Below, piece after piece: positions 1 through 8,572 of a stretch of 64,000 nt of DNA. The number at the start of each line of letters is the position of its first letter. Position 1 is the first letter of the stretch. The position numbers were made by a program, and so were the translations under genes. Source of the DNA: Nitrobacter hamburgensis X14 (GTDB lineage: Bacteria > Pseudomonadota > Alphaproteobacteria > Rhizobiales > Xanthobacteraceae); contig NC_007964.1 in assembly GCF_000013885.1 (NCBI RefSeq), positions 2,528,001-2,592,000 of the forward strand. Direction: 5' to 3'. A model generated the notes under the pieces. That model saw only the letters and a program-made list of their open reading frames with translations. It was not told the origin of the DNA and made no database searches.

Positions 1-717
1 TGGCGCAAACGCAACGGGCACCGCCGCCGACGCCGCTACCGCATTCGCCAGCGGATAGGAGGCGAGGTCGCTGCACATCGCGCCGAACGCGGTCACACCG
101 AAAACAAAGGGCGTGCGATTGTAGATGTCGGAGGCGTTGATCCACACCCGCGGGCGCGCCGTCATCCGAAGATCGGCGAAGGTTGCGCCATGAAACAGGT
201 TGGCGTCGAGCCAGCGCGGCAGGCCGGTGGAATCATTGATGCCGCCGGCGAACGCCTTGCCGAGCGTCGCGAGGTTGAGGTCGGTCTGAAGTCCCTCCTC
301 GGCATTGCGCAGCAGGAATTTCTCGCGGAAGTCGGTCAGCGCCGCGCGCCTGCGCAACCCGTAATACGCGGCCGTCACCGATCCTCCGGACACTCCGGAA
401 ATGAAATCGATCCGATCGAGCATCGACGCGCCGCCGCCGCGCACCGACGTCTGCGCCATTTCTTCCAACACGCCGAAGGAAAAGGCCGCGGCCCGCGTGC
501 CGCCGCCCGAGAACGACAACCCGACCAGATCGTCGTCGGTAGCAGCCCGCTCCTCGGAGGACTCGTGAAGCTGGCCCGCGAGATCGGCACTGCTGCCCGG
601 CTGGTTGACCGGCGCGTTCTGGATCGACGCGCAGCCAAGCAGCAGCGCGCACAATCCGATGATGGGAAATGCCGAACGTGCGTGGCGTCGCAGCGTCCGA
701 ATCGAGGTGTCCCTCAC
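1..717 (-). CDS. Patatin-like phospholipase family lipoprotein (3' end outside window)
   Basis: The frame is open from a GTG at 717 to the window edge (239 codons seen). The N-terminus is a lipoprotein signal peptide: basic residues, a hydrophobic stretch, then the lipobox LLGC, so the mature protein should be lipid-anchored in the envelope. It then shows the patatin glycine-rich oxyanion motif SGGGTRAAAF (about residue 70) and the nucleophile elbow GVSGGS (GxSxG, about residue 107), expected for a Ser-Asp lipid acyl hydrolase. The catalytic Asp would lie beyond the window. The GTG overlaps the TGA of the upstream 97-residue gene (GTGA), suggesting translational coupling. The family assignment is firm; the substrate is unknown. 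Confidence 0.85.
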   Translation of the reverse strand, partial: MRDTSIRTLRRHARSAFPIIGLCALLLGCASIQNAPVNQPGSSADLAGQLHESSEERAATDDDLVGLSFSGGGTRAAAFSFGVLEEMAQTSVRGGGASMLDRIDFISGVSGGSVTAAYYGLRRRAALTDFREKFLLRNAEEGLQTDLNLATLGKAFAGGINDSTGLPRWLDANLFHGATFADLRMTARPRVWINASDIYNRTPFVFGVTAFGAMCSDLASYPLANAVAASAAVPVAFAP

Positions 718-1007
718 TCGCCGCCCAACAGTTCAGCGACGATCTGCTCCCACTCCGCTTCCGACGACCCTTTCGCATACGGCTTGTCGGCGCGGCGATA
801 CCAATAGGCGGCGTTACCCATCTCGCCTTCGCGCCGATGCAGATAGGCGTGCACCCAGGAGGCGTCCGCGCCCACCTGAGGCTGCACGGTCACGTGCGCC
901 TTGTTCCAGTCGCCCTTGGCGGCCCACCATAACGCCACGAGCGGCGTTGAAACCCCCTGCGGCGGCTCCGCCTCCGTCAGACTGGTTTTGAATGCGGCCG
1001 GGGTCAC
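714..1007 (-). CDS. Small conserved-type hypothetical protein (97 aa)
   Basis: Short protein read from GTG at 1007 (a second GTG lies at 1010) to TGA at 716-714. The start overlaps the gatA stop as GTGA, and its own stop overlaps the start of the patatin lipoprotein the same way, so three genes are chained by 4-bp overlaps. The sequence is rich in Trp, Ala and His, with segments such as LVALWWAAKGDW and WVHAYLHRREGE that resemble a helical repeat unit, but no named domain is recognised. It has no signal peptide. The in-frame extension further upstream runs inside gatA and has shadow-like Arg-rich composition, so it was discarded. Function unknown. Confidence 0.7.
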   Translation of the reverse strand: MTPAAFKTSLTEAEPPQGVSTPLVALWWAAKGDWNKAHVTVQPQVGADASWVHAYLHRREGEMGNAAYWYRRADKPYAKGSSEAEWEQIVAELLGGE

Positions 1008-2479
1008 CACCAGCGCTCCGGCGTAAAGCGTCCCGCGGCCTGCTCGATCACCTCCCCGAGCGAAAGCAGCGTCTCCTCGTCGAACGGGCGGCCGACCAGT
1101 TGCAATCCAAGCGGCAACCCTTGCGCATCCCTGCCCGCGGGCACGGCGATGCCCGGCAGGCCCGCCATGTTCGCGGTCACCGTGAAGATGTCGTTGAGAT
1201 ACATCTCGATCGGATCGGCGCCGGCTTTCTCGCCGATGCCGAAGGCGGCGGACGGCGTCGCGGGGGTCAGGATCGCGTCGATACCCGCCGCATAGCAATC
1301 CTCGAAATCCTTCTTGATCAAGGTGCGAACCTTTTGCGCACGAAGATAATAGGCGTCGTAGTAGCCTGCGGACAAAACATAGGTGCCGATCATGATACGA
1401 CGGCGGACTTCCGCGCCAAAGCCCTTCGCACGCGTATTCTCATACATTTCGACAATGTTACGGCCTTCGACGCGGGCGCCGTAACGGACGCCGTCGTAAC
1501 GCGCGAGGTTGGACGACGCCTCGGCCGGCGCGACGATGTAGTAAGCAGGCAGCGCGTATTTCGTGTGCGGCAGCGACACCTCGACCAGTTCGGCGCCGGC
1601 GGACTTCAGCCAGCCGGCGCCCTGGGTCCACAGCTTCTCGATTTCAGCAGGCATCCCGTCGAGCCGATATTCCTTCGGGATTCCGATCTTCATTCCCTTC
1701 ACGGATTTGCCGACCGCGGCTTCATAATCGGGCACCGGGCGATCGACCGAAGTCGTATCCTTCGGGTCGTGGCCGGCCATCGAGTGCATCAGGATCGCGG
1801 CGTCGCGCACGGTGCGCGCGATCGGCCCGGCCTGATCGAGCGACGACGCAAACGCGACGATGCCCCAGCGCGAGCAGCGTCCGTAGGTCGGCTTGATGCC
1901 GACCGTGCCGGTGAAGGCTGCGGGCTGGCGGATCGAGCCGCCGGTGTCGGTCGCGGTTGCGCCGAGACACAGTCCGGCCGCCACCGCCGAGGCCGACCCG
2001 CCCGACGAACCACCGGGGACCAGCTTCGCGTCGGAGCCCTGCCGCCGCCACGGATTGACCACCGGACCGAAACGTGAGGTCTCGTTCGAAGAGCCCATCG
2101 CGAATTCGTCGTTGTTGAGCTTGCCGAGCATCACGGCGCCGTCGCGCCAGAGCTGCGACGTCACGGTGGATTCATACGGCGGCTTGAAATCGTCGAGAAT
2201 TTGCGAACACGCCGTGGTCCGCGTGCCTTCCGTCGCAAACAGATCCTTGACGCCGAGCGGAAGACCGTTGAGCGGCCCGCCCTCGCCTTTGGCAATCCGC
2301 ACGTCGGCCTCGCGCGCCATCGCCCTCGCCTGCGCCGGCGTCTCCAGCACATAGGCGTTCAACACACGCGCCCGCTCGATCGCCTCGAGATGAGCGTCGG
2401 TCAGTTCAAGCGCCGTGAACGATTTGTTCGCAAGACCGTCACGGGCCTCGGCCAGCGTAAGCGAGGTCAGGTCCGTCAT
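1004..2479 (-). CDS. gatA: Aspartyl/glutamyl-tRNA(Asn/Gln) amidotransferase subunit A
   Basis: 491-residue amidase-signature protein, full length for GatA. It hydrolyses glutamine and channels ammonia to GatB, which transamidates Glu-tRNA(Gln) or Asp-tRNA(Asn). The Ser-cisSer-Lys triad is visible: Lys78 in GLPLGVKDLF, the cis-Ser in PGGSSGG (158-159) and the nucleophile Ser182 in TDTGGSIRQP. gatC lies upstream with a 68-residue CxxC protein in between; that gene's TGA overlaps the gatA ATG (ATGA). gatB is not in the window. Downstream the stop overlaps the next gene by GTGA. Cytoplasmic; assignment firm. Confidence 0.97.
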   Translation of the reverse strand: MTDLTSLTLAEARDGLANKSFTALELTDAHLEAIERARVLNAYVLETPAQARAMAREADVRIAKGEGGPLNGLPLGVKDLFATEGTRTTACSQILDDFKPPYESTVTSQLWRDGAVMLGKLNNDEFAMGSSNETSRFGPVVNPWRRQGSDAKLVPGGSSGGSASAVAAGLCLGATATDTGGSIRQPAAFTGTVGIKPTYGRCSRWGIVAFASSLDQAGPIARTVRDAAILMHSMAGHDPKDTTSVDRPVPDYEAAVGKSVKGMKIGIPKEYRLDGMPAEIEKLWTQGAGWLKSAGAELVEVSLPHTKYALPAYYIVAPAEASSNLARYDGVRYGARVEGRNIVEMYENTRAKGFGAEVRRRIMIGTYVLSAGYYDAYYLRAQKVRTLIKKDFEDCYAAGIDAILTPATPSAAFGIGEKAGADPIEMYLNDIFTVTANMAGLPGIAVPAGRDAQGLPLGLQLVGRPFDEETLLSLGEVIEQAAGRFTPERWW

Positions 2480-2682
2480 TTAACAACCGCGCTGCAAAAA
2501 AATGGCGATAGCGTCCTGTCGTTCCCGGGATCATCGGCACGGGCGCTGTCGGCCGCCTGAAGCCTGTCGAGAACGGCATTCATCGCCTTGTCGGGATCGG
2601 CAGTCTCACCCCGGCGCTCCATGGCGTCGAGGTAATCCATATAGGCCTGATAGGCCTTTTCATTACCGCAGAGCAGACACAT
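2476..2682 (-). CDS. Small CxxC protein between gatC and gatA (68 aa)
   Basis: Starts MCLLCGNEKAYQAYMDYLDA and ends by overlapping the gatA start codon (ATGA). The CLLC pair at residues 2-5 is the only metal- or redox-type motif; the rest is a charged, probably helical chain. It lies 14 bp after gatC, so it is almost certainly co-translated with gatC and gatA. I do not recognise a named family. A role linked to the amidotransferase is suggested only by position. Confidence 0.7.
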   Translation of the reverse strand: MCLLCGNEKAYQAYMDYLDAMERRGETADPDKAMNAVLDRLQAADSARADDPGNDRTLSPFFCSAVVK

Positions 2683-2696
2683 GGGCTCAAAACCTG

Positions 2697-2984
2697 TTAT
2701 TCGACGACCTTCGGCACCAGAAAGAAATGGTCATCCGTCACCGGCGCGTTGCCGACGATCTTATCGGCGATGCCGCCGTCATTGACCACGTCGGCCCGCT
2801 TTTTCATCTCCATCGGCATCACCGATGTCATCGGTTCGACACCATCGACGTTCACTTCCTGCAACTGCTCGACGAATGCAAGGATCGCATTCAGTTCGCC
2901 CTGCAGATGGGGAACCTCGGCGTCATCGACCGCAATGCGCGCGAGATGCGCGATGCGGCGGACAGTAGCGGCATCGACAGTCAT
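2697..2984 (-). CDS. gatC: Aspartyl/glutamyl-tRNA(Asn/Gln) amidotransferase subunit C
   Basis: 95-residue protein, the usual length for GatC, the small subunit that wraps the GatA-GatB interface. Diagnostic features are VRRIAHLARIAVDD near the N-terminus, the GELNAILAFVEQLQEVNVDGVEPM core and the Arg/Asp-rich C-terminal half ending near VPKVVE. It is the first gene of the gatC-gatA group on the minus strand. A palindrome (TGTAA-c-TTACA) lies about 35 bp upstream of the ATG in a relatively AT-rich leader. Assignment firm. Confidence 0.95.
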   Translation of the reverse strand: MTVDAATVRRIAHLARIAVDDAEVPHLQGELNAILAFVEQLQEVNVDGVEPMTSVMPMEMKKRADVVNDGGIADKIVGNAPVTDDHFFLVPKVVE

Positions 2985-3017
2985 TATATTGCAGCCTCGC
3001 AGGGGCGTGTAATCTTA

Positions 3018-3028
3018 TGTAACTTACA
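3018..3028. promoter_or_regulatory. Palindrome upstream of gatC
   Basis: TGTAA-c-TTACA is a perfect 11-bp palindrome in the AT-rich gap before gatC. Further TAA/TTA-rich half-like motifs lie on both sides (about 3008-3040). It could be an operator or part of the gatC promoter. No regulator is implied by the sequence. Confidence 0.3.
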
Positions 3029-3074
3029 ACACATTACGCCTATAGCAGACCCGCCTTTCGCGCCGCAACAGCTC

Positions 3075-3150
3075 GTCATTGCGAGGAGCGAAGCGACGAA
3101 GCAATCCAGTCTTTTCGGCCCCTGGATTGCTTCGCTACGCTCGCAATGAC
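3075..3150. repeat. Dispersed palindromic repeat, GTCATTGCGA family, copy 1
   Basis: The element begins GTCATTGCGAGGAGCGAAGC and ends with the inverted TCGCAATGAC, giving a long imperfect hairpin around 'tcttttcggcccct'. The same ends and the internal 'GAAGCAATCCAG' recur at 32950-33063, 59570-59684 and 63300-63370. It occupies the gap between gatC and the nitronate monooxygenase-like gene and abuts the latter's stop codon. Confidence 0.85.
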
Positions 3151-3152
3151 GA

Positions 3153-4223
3153 CTACAGCGCGCTCAGCCGTTTCAACGCGTCTCCCGCCAGCGCGCGGGT
3201 CAGGTCCGCCGCCGGCATCTCGCGGCCGAGCCGGACCGCCTGCCCAGCCCAGAGGTTGGTGAAATCGACCTTGCCCTGTTTCTCGGCAGCCGCCTTGAGC
3301 GGCGCGAAGGCGCTGGCCGCGTGCGGAAATGCCGGTGCATCCGGCGAGACCGGCCCCACTTCGCGCATCGCCCGGTTGGCAATTCCGCGCGCCGCGCGCC
3401 CGGTCATGACATTGGTGATAACGGTCGACTCGTCGCCCGCGCCGGCGAGCGCGGCACGACCCAGCACCGATGCTTTCGATTCGGGACACCGCAGATAGGC
3501 AGTGCCGATCTGCACGCCGGCCGCGCCGAGTGCGAACGCAGCCGCGATGCCGCGGCCATCGCCGACACCCCCCGCCGCGATGATCGGCACGCGTACCGCG
3601 TCCGCCATTTGCGGCACGAGTGCGAACAGACCCGGCTGCGCGGCGATATTGTCGGTCAGGAACATGCTGCGGTGACCACCCGCCTCCGCACCCTGCGCGA
3701 TGATGGCATCGACGCCGTTTTCCTCGAGCCAAACCGCCTCGCGCACGATGGTGGCGCAGCCGACCACGACCGCACCGGTCGTCTTGACCCGATCGAGCAA
3801 CGCCTTGTCGGGCAGCCCAAAGTGGAAGCTGACCACCTCGGGCTTAAGGTCCTCGACAACTTCGCACATCGCGGCATCAAACGGGGCGCGGTTAGCGGCA
3901 TTGAGCGGCGCGTTCGGATCGAGGCCCAACTCTTTATAATAAGCGGCAAGCCGGGTCCGCCACCCGGCCTCACGCTGCGGATCGGCCGCGACCGGGCGAT
4001 GGGAGAAGAAGTTCATGTTGATCGGCGCCTTGACCCGCTGCCGGATGATGCCGACCTGCTCTCTAGCCTTGTCCGGCGACAGCATCGCGCACGGCAGCGA
4101 CCCCAAGGCGCCGCCTTCGGCTGCACCGATGACCAGCTCTGCATCCATGATCCCGGCCATCGGCGCCTGAACGATGGGAAATTCGATGCCAAAGAGATCA
4201 ATGAGTCTGCGATCGGGCCACAT
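3153..4223 (-). CDS. Nitronate monooxygenase-like (2-nitropropane dioxygenase family) flavoprotein
   Basis: 356-residue TIM-barrel FMN protein. FDLFGIE-type N-terminus (DLFGIEFPIVQAPMAG), GGxG-like phosphate loops (IIAAGGVGDGRG, about 220) and the family hallmark QGAEAGGHRS (about 175-184) place it in the NMO/FabK-like superfamily. Such enzymes oxidise propionate-3-nitronate or alkyl nitronates; some relatives are enoyl-ACP reductases, so the substrate is not certain. It starts at ATG 4223, and the convergent ruvX promoter region lies beyond. Likely monocistronic. Cytoplasmic. Confidence 0.85.
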   Translation of the reverse strand: MWPDRRLIDLFGIEFPIVQAPMAGIMDAELVIGAAEGGALGSLPCAMLSPDKAREQVGIIRQRVKAPINMNFFSHRPVAADPQREAGWRTRLAAYYKELGLDPNAPLNAANRAPFDAAMCEVVEDLKPEVVSFHFGLPDKALLDRVKTTGAVVVGCATIVREAVWLEENGVDAIIAQGAEAGGHRSMFLTDNIAAQPGLFALVPQMADAVRVPIIAAGGVGDGRGIAAAFALGAAGVQIGTAYLRCPESKASVLGRAALAGAGDESTVITNVMTGRAARGIANRAMREVGPVSPDAPAFPHAASAFAPLKAAAEKQGKVDFTNLWAGQAVRLGREMPAADLTRALAGDALKRLSAL

Positions 4224-4349
4224 GGTTTTCTCATTCGCGATGGGTTATTGGCTCGCGCCTCACCAGAATGCACGGGGGCTATCGGTCCATAGCCCAGTAT
4301 TCCGTAGCACCATTTTGCCACCCCCGTCCCGCGCATGATATGCGAAGCC

Positions 4350-4841
4350 ATGCCCGCATCAGTCCTCCCGTTGATCGAAGCCGCCGCGCACTGGCCTGAA
4401 CGCGGCGCCCTCGTCGGACTCGATCTCGGCACCAAGACCATCGGTGTCGCGGTGTCCGATCCGGATCGCCGCCTCGCCACCGGCGTCGAGACGCTTCAGC
4501 GCAAGACGTTTACGGCAGATGCCGCGCGGCTGCTCGCCATCGCGGGCGAACGCAATGCGGCAGGTTTCGTTCTTGGACTGCCGATCAACATGGACGGCAG
4601 CGAAGGACCGCGCGCGCAATCGACCCGTGCCTTTGCTCGCAATCTGGCAAGACTCACCGATCTCGCCATCGGGCTGTGGGACGAGCGGCTATCGACGGTC
4701 GCCGTCGAGCGCGAGCTGATCGGCATGGACATGAGCCGCGCAAAGCGCGCCAAGGTCATCGACGAGCACGCCGCGATCTTCATCCTGCAGGGCGCACTCG
4801 ACCGGCTTGCGGTGCTGCGGCGGACCTCAAAGGCGAACTGA
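4350..4841 (+). CDS. ruvX: Putative pre-16S rRNA nuclease / Holliday junction resolvase RuvX (YqgF)
   Basis: RNase H-fold protein of the YqgF family. It shows the first catalytic Asp in ALVGLDLGTKTIGVAVSD, the GLPINMDGSEGPRAQ motif, the DERLST Glu motif and the last acidic motif VIDEHAA. I start it at ATG 4350 (MPASVLPLIEAA, 163 aa), which suits the family; an in-frame ATG 15 bp upstream would add five residues. YqgF proteins are linked to 16S rRNA 5' maturation and/or junction resolution. Single gene on the plus strand between minus-strand neighbours. Confidence 0.93.
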   Translation: MPASVLPLIEAAAHWPERGALVGLDLGTKTIGVAVSDPDRRLATGVETLQRKTFTADAARLLAIAGERNAAGFVLGLPINMDGSEGPRAQSTRAFARNLARLTDLAIGLWDERLSTVAVERELIGMDMSRAKRAKVIDEHAAIFILQGALDRLAVLRRTSKAN

Positions 4842-4875
4842 ACACGCTGCGGGTGTTCATCGCGCCGGTGCGGGC

Positions 4876-5655
4876 TCATGACTGGCCGGCAAGCCACAGT
4901 GTTTGCAGCGTCGCCGCGAGATTGTTGAGGCCGTGCAGGATCACGGTCAGCCAGATAGAGCCGCTGCGGTAGCGCAGGTAGCCGAACAGCAGTCCGATCG
5001 AGAATATCTCGCCGAAGAAGAACCAGTCGTATTGCAGGTGCATCGCGGTCCACACCAGCGACGACAGCACGATCGCGCCGGCGGGCCGCAGGAACGACTC
5101 CGACCACCCGCGATACAGGAAGCCGCGCGTCAGGAATTCCTCGGTGATCGGCGCCACCACGCAGAACGAGATGACCAGCAGCCACAGCGCGCCCTCGGCC
5201 CGCGCCGACTTTAGCACGTCCACCATGAACCCCGCCGAGCTTTCGTGCCCTAACGTAAAGGATACGCCTTCCCATCCCATGACGAGCACGACCAGAGCGA
5301 CGATGCCGAGCAGCAGATGCCGCCACGAGGTCCGGCGCAGCGCGAGATAATCGGCGAACGGCACCCGCGACAGCCAGATCGCGATCCAGAGCGCGAGCAA
5401 GGCCGCCGGCAGTCCCATGACCACCGACAGCGAGATCGTCAGGCCGCCTCCGGCCAATTCCCTGACAGAATCGAAACTGAACGGCGCGCGATCGGTGATC
5501 AGTAAATAGACGAGAACCGAAAGTTGCCCTGCAAACATCGCGGCAAATACCGCGATGCCCCACAGGCTGGTGCCGATGAATTTCCAGACCTGCGGCGGGC
5601 GCGGTGAAGGAGGCAGCGGCAGCGGCCCCAAAGGATGACTTTCAGGTGTGCTCAT
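4876..5655 (-). CDS. CPBP family intramembrane metalloprotease
   Basis: 259-residue multipass membrane protein with about six to eight hydrophobic helices after a Pro-rich N-terminus. All CPBP (Abi/Rce1-type) motifs are present: EE at 172-173 followed by R177 (EEFLTR), H206 in WTAMH, and H241...N245 in HGLNN. These residues form the glutamate/histidine active site inside the membrane. The start is ATG 5655 (MSTPESHPLG); a longer frame through the neighbouring gene is a shadow. It follows the acyl-CoA dehydrogenase gene on the same strand by about 40 bp, so the two may be co-transcribed. Substrate unknown. Confidence 0.9.
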   Translation of the reverse strand: MSTPESHPLGPLPLPPSPRPPQVWKFIGTSLWGIAVFAAMFAGQLSVLVYLLITDRAPFSFDSVRELAGGGLTISLSVVMGLPAALLALWIAIWLSRVPFADYLALRRTSWRHLLLGIVALVVLVMGWEGVSFTLGHESSAGFMVDVLKSARAEGALWLLVISFCVVAPITEEFLTRGFLYRGWSESFLRPAGAIVLSSLVWTAMHLQYDWFFFGEIFSIGLLFGYLRYRSGSIWLTVILHGLNNLAATLQTLWLAGQS

Positions 5656-5695
5656 GGCGGCACTCTGGCCGGCATTCCTTACCAAACCGTGGGAT

Positions 5696-7339
5696 TCACG
5701 GCAGCGCCCGCTCAAGCAGCCGCCGGCTGTCATCGAGAGACAGTTCGGCTGTGCCGTACATGCGCCCGTGCGTGCCGCCGAGCCGCGTCGCCGCAAACAG
5801 CGCCGCCTGATCCGGCGCGGTCCGGTTGAGCGCCGCGGCGGCGGCCAGTTGCGCCAGCGTCTCCACCGCCTGCCGCGCCACGTGCTCGCCGTCGGGCCGG
5901 CGGAAGGTCCTGGCGAGAAACGCCACCGATTCCGCCGCACCGGGCAAGCCTCTGGTGTCCGCCACCAAATCCTCGAGCACGGCCACGGCCGCCTCCGCCT
6001 CGTGCGCCAGCGCGCGCAATACATCGAGGCACATCACGTTGCCCGAGCCTTCCCAGATCGCGTTGACCGGCGCCTCGCGATAATGCCGCGCCAGAATGCT
6101 CTCCTCGACATAGCCGTTGCCGCCGAGGCACTCCATCGCTTCATACAAGAAGCCCGGCGCGCTCTTGCAGGTCCAGTATTTCACCGCCGGCGTCAAAAGC
6201 CGCATCCACGCTGCCGCCTTCGCATCCGTCGATGCTTCGTCGAAAGCGCGACACAGCCGCATCACCAGCGCGACGGAGGCCTCGACATGCAGCGCCATGT
6301 CGGCAAGCACCGCCTGCATCAGCGGCTGGTCGGCGAGATGTTTCTGGAACACGCTGCGGTAACGCGTGTGATGCAGCGCGTGCGCCAGCCCCGAGCGCAT
6401 CAGGCCGACCGAGGCGATAGCGCAGTCCTGACGTGTCAACTGCACCATCTGGATGATAGTGCGGATGCCCTTGCCTTCCTCGCCGACGCGTTCGGCATAA
6501 GCGCCGGTGAACTCCACCTCGGACGACGCGTTGGAACGATTGCCGAGCTTGTCCTTCAGGCGCTGGAAATGGATTTCATTCACCGACCCGTCCGGCTGGA
6601 AACGCGGCATGAAGAAGCACGTCAGGCCACCGTCGGCCTGCGCCAGCACGAGAAACGCATCGCACATCGGCGCCGACATGAACCATTTGTGGCCTGTGAT
6701 GCGATACGCGCCGCCGTCGCGCTCGGCGCGGGTCTGGTTGGCGCGCACATCGGTGCCGCCCTGCTTCTCGGTCATGCCCATGCCGAGCGTCATGCCGCGC
6801 TTGGTCGACCACGGCGCGAACGACGGATCGTAGCTGCGGGTCGCGATGAGCGGCATCGCCTTCGCAAGCACCTGCGGCCCGGTGGCAAGTGCCGCCACCG
6901 ACGCGCGTGTCATGGTGATGGGACAGAGGTGTCCGGTCTCGACCTGCGCGGCCATGTAGAATCTTGCCGCGCGAACGACCTCCGCCGCACCGCCCGCGGG
7001 TTTGCCGTCGGCGGTCCATGTGGAATTGTGGAGGCCAGCATGGGCGCTATGCGCCATCAGTTCATGATAGGCCGGATGGAATTCGACCTCGTCGCGCCGG
7101 TTGCCGCACGCATCGAACAACCGCAGCTTTGGCGGATTTTCGTTGGCGAGACGGCCGCGCGACGCCATCGCCGCCGATCCCCAGTGCCTGCCGAATTCAG
7201 ACAGTTCGCCCGACGCAGCCTTGCCGCCGTTCGCAGCCACCGCCTCCGCCAGCGGAGCGTCCAGCGCGAACAGATCGACGTCCTCTAACGGCGGCGACTG
7301 GTTGAACACCTCGTGCGTCTTAAACGCGGGTTGCGTCAT
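5696..7339 (-). CDS. AidB-type acyl-CoA dehydrogenase family protein
   Basis: 547-residue flavoprotein matching the AidB subgroup in both length and motifs. It has the N-terminal HEVFNQSPPL opening, MGMTEKQGGTDV (FAD loop), GHKWFMSAPMCDAF, LKDKLGNRSNASSEVEF and the C-terminal EGSGNVMCLDVLRAL. Escherichia coli AidB belongs to the adaptive response to alkylating agents and binds DNA; true dehydrogenase activity is weak there. An isovaleryl-CoA dehydrogenase-like role is an alternative annotation. AGAGGTGG stands just upstream of ATG 7339. It is divergent from pyrB, with about 200 bp between. Confidence 0.88.
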   Translation of the reverse strand: MTQPAFKTHEVFNQSPPLEDVDLFALDAPLAEAVAANGGKAASGELSEFGRHWGSAAMASRGRLANENPPKLRLFDACGNRRDEVEFHPAYHELMAHSAHAGLHNSTWTADGKPAGGAAEVVRAARFYMAAQVETGHLCPITMTRASVAALATGPQVLAKAMPLIATRSYDPSFAPWSTKRGMTLGMGMTEKQGGTDVRANQTRAERDGGAYRITGHKWFMSAPMCDAFLVLAQADGGLTCFFMPRFQPDGSVNEIHFQRLKDKLGNRSNASSEVEFTGAYAERVGEEGKGIRTIIQMVQLTRQDCAIASVGLMRSGLAHALHHTRYRSVFQKHLADQPLMQAVLADMALHVEASVALVMRLCRAFDEASTDAKAAAWMRLLTPAVKYWTCKSAPGFLYEAMECLGGNGYVEESILARHYREAPVNAIWEGSGNVMCLDVLRALAHEAEAAVAVLEDLVADTRGLPGAAESVAFLARTFRRPDGEHVARQAVETLAQLAAAAALNRTAPDQAALFAATRLGGTHGRMYGTAELSLDDSRRLLERALP

Positions 7340-7546
7340 GAACCACCTCTTGACAGCGTCCGACTGTACGCCGGAACCGCAGCGAGATCACGCCGGCCGA
7401 GCGCATCGCCGCCGCCTTGCCGGCGTATCGGATGGCAGCCGGTCTCACTTTCCGTTTACCCTGACCCGGCTTCAGCGGGGGAAAACTCATCCGCTGTCGA
7501 ATCCGCCTTGCTCCACGGGGGTACTCTGCCTATAGCTCTGGCTTTA

Positions 7547-8500
7547 ATGACATCGTCCACGAAATCGAGCTTTGTCCTCGGACACCGGCACCTGCTGGGG
7601 ATCGAGGGCCTTTCCGTCGCCGACATCACCGGCCTCCTCGACCTTTCCGAAGAATACGTCGAACTGAACCGCCAGGTGGACAAGAAGCGCACCTCGTTGC
7701 GCGGGCGCACGCAGATCAACCTGTTCTTCGAGGCTTCGACCCGAACCCAGTCGTCATTCGAGATCGCCGGCAAGCGGCTCGGGGCCGACGTGATGAACAT
7801 GTCGGTGTCGTCGATGTCGACCCGCAAGGGCGAAACGCTGGTCGATACCGCGATGACGCTCAACGCCATGCATCCGGACATTCTTGTGATGCGCCATTCC
7901 GCCTCCGGCGCGGTGGAACTTCTGGCGCGCAAGGTCGACGGCTCCGTCATCAATGCTGGCGACGGCGCGCACGAACATCCGACCCAGGCGCTGCTCGACG
8001 CTCTGACCATCCGCCGCAACAAGGGACGGCTCGATGGACTTCTGGTCGCGATCTGCGGCGACGTGCTGCATTCGCGCGTCGCGCGCTCCAACATCATCCT
8101 GCTCAACGCCATGGGCGCGCGCGTGCGTGTCGTCGCGCCTTCCACGCTACTGCCGCCGGGCATCGAGCGCATGGGCGTCGAGGTCGCCCGCGACATGCGC
8201 GAGGGACTGGACGGCGCCGATATCGTGATGATGCTCCGGCTGCAACGCGAACGGATGAGCGGCTCGTTCGTGCCGTCGGTTTCCGAGTATTTCCACTATT
8301 TCGGCCTCGACCAGAAAAAGCTCGCTTATGCCAAACCCGACGCGCTGGTCATGCATCCGGGACCGATGAATCGCGGCGTCGAGATCGACTCCATCGTCGC
8401 GGACGGCGCCCAGTCGCTGATCCGCGAGCAGGTGGAAATGGGAGTGGCGGTGCGGATGGCGGTGCTGGAAGCGCTGGCAAGGAATCTGCCGAATGCGTAA
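7547..8500 (+). CDS. pyrB: Aspartate carbamoyltransferase catalytic subunit
   Basis: 317-residue ATCase, condensing carbamoyl phosphate with aspartate in UMP synthesis. It contains the carbamoyl-phosphate motif STRTQS (64-69), GAHEHPTQALLD for substrate contact, and the C-terminal HPGPMNRGVEI. The start is ATG 7547, giving the standard length; a longer in-frame extension to 7313 is low in coding character. It precedes the pyrC-like gene by about 70 bp. No pyrI regulatory subunit is present, so it is probably the class in which an inactive dihydroorotase-like partner shapes the holoenzyme. Confidence 0.96.
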   Translation: MTSSTKSSFVLGHRHLLGIEGLSVADITGLLDLSEEYVELNRQVDKKRTSLRGRTQINLFFEASTRTQSSFEIAGKRLGADVMNMSVSSMSTRKGETLVDTAMTLNAMHPDILVMRHSASGAVELLARKVDGSVINAGDGAHEHPTQALLDALTIRRNKGRLDGLLVAICGDVLHSRVARSNIILLNAMGARVRVVAPSTLLPPGIERMGVEVARDMREGLDGADIVMMLRLQRERMSGSFVPSVSEYFHYFGLDQKKLAYAKPDALVMHPGPMNRGVEIDSIVADGAQSLIREQVEMGVAVRMAVLEALARNLPNA

Positions 8501-8515
8501 GGCCGCAACTTTTCC

Positions 8516-8555
8516 GTCATGCCGGGGACGGCCTATAGCGCGAACCCGGAATGAC
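8516..8555. repeat. Short imperfect palindrome between pyrB and pyrC
   Basis: GTCATGCCGGGG ... AACCCGGAATGAC forms an imperfect inverted repeat in the pyrB-pyrC gap. It resembles degenerate copies of dispersed GTCAT-ended palindromes elsewhere in the window. Confidence 0.5.
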
Positions 8556-8572
8556 AGCGCGGGATTACAGCG

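Noticed and set aside
5648..7288. 546-codon plus-strand open frame
   Set aside because: Arg/His-rich shadow of the AidB-type gene, which carries all family motifs on the minus strand.
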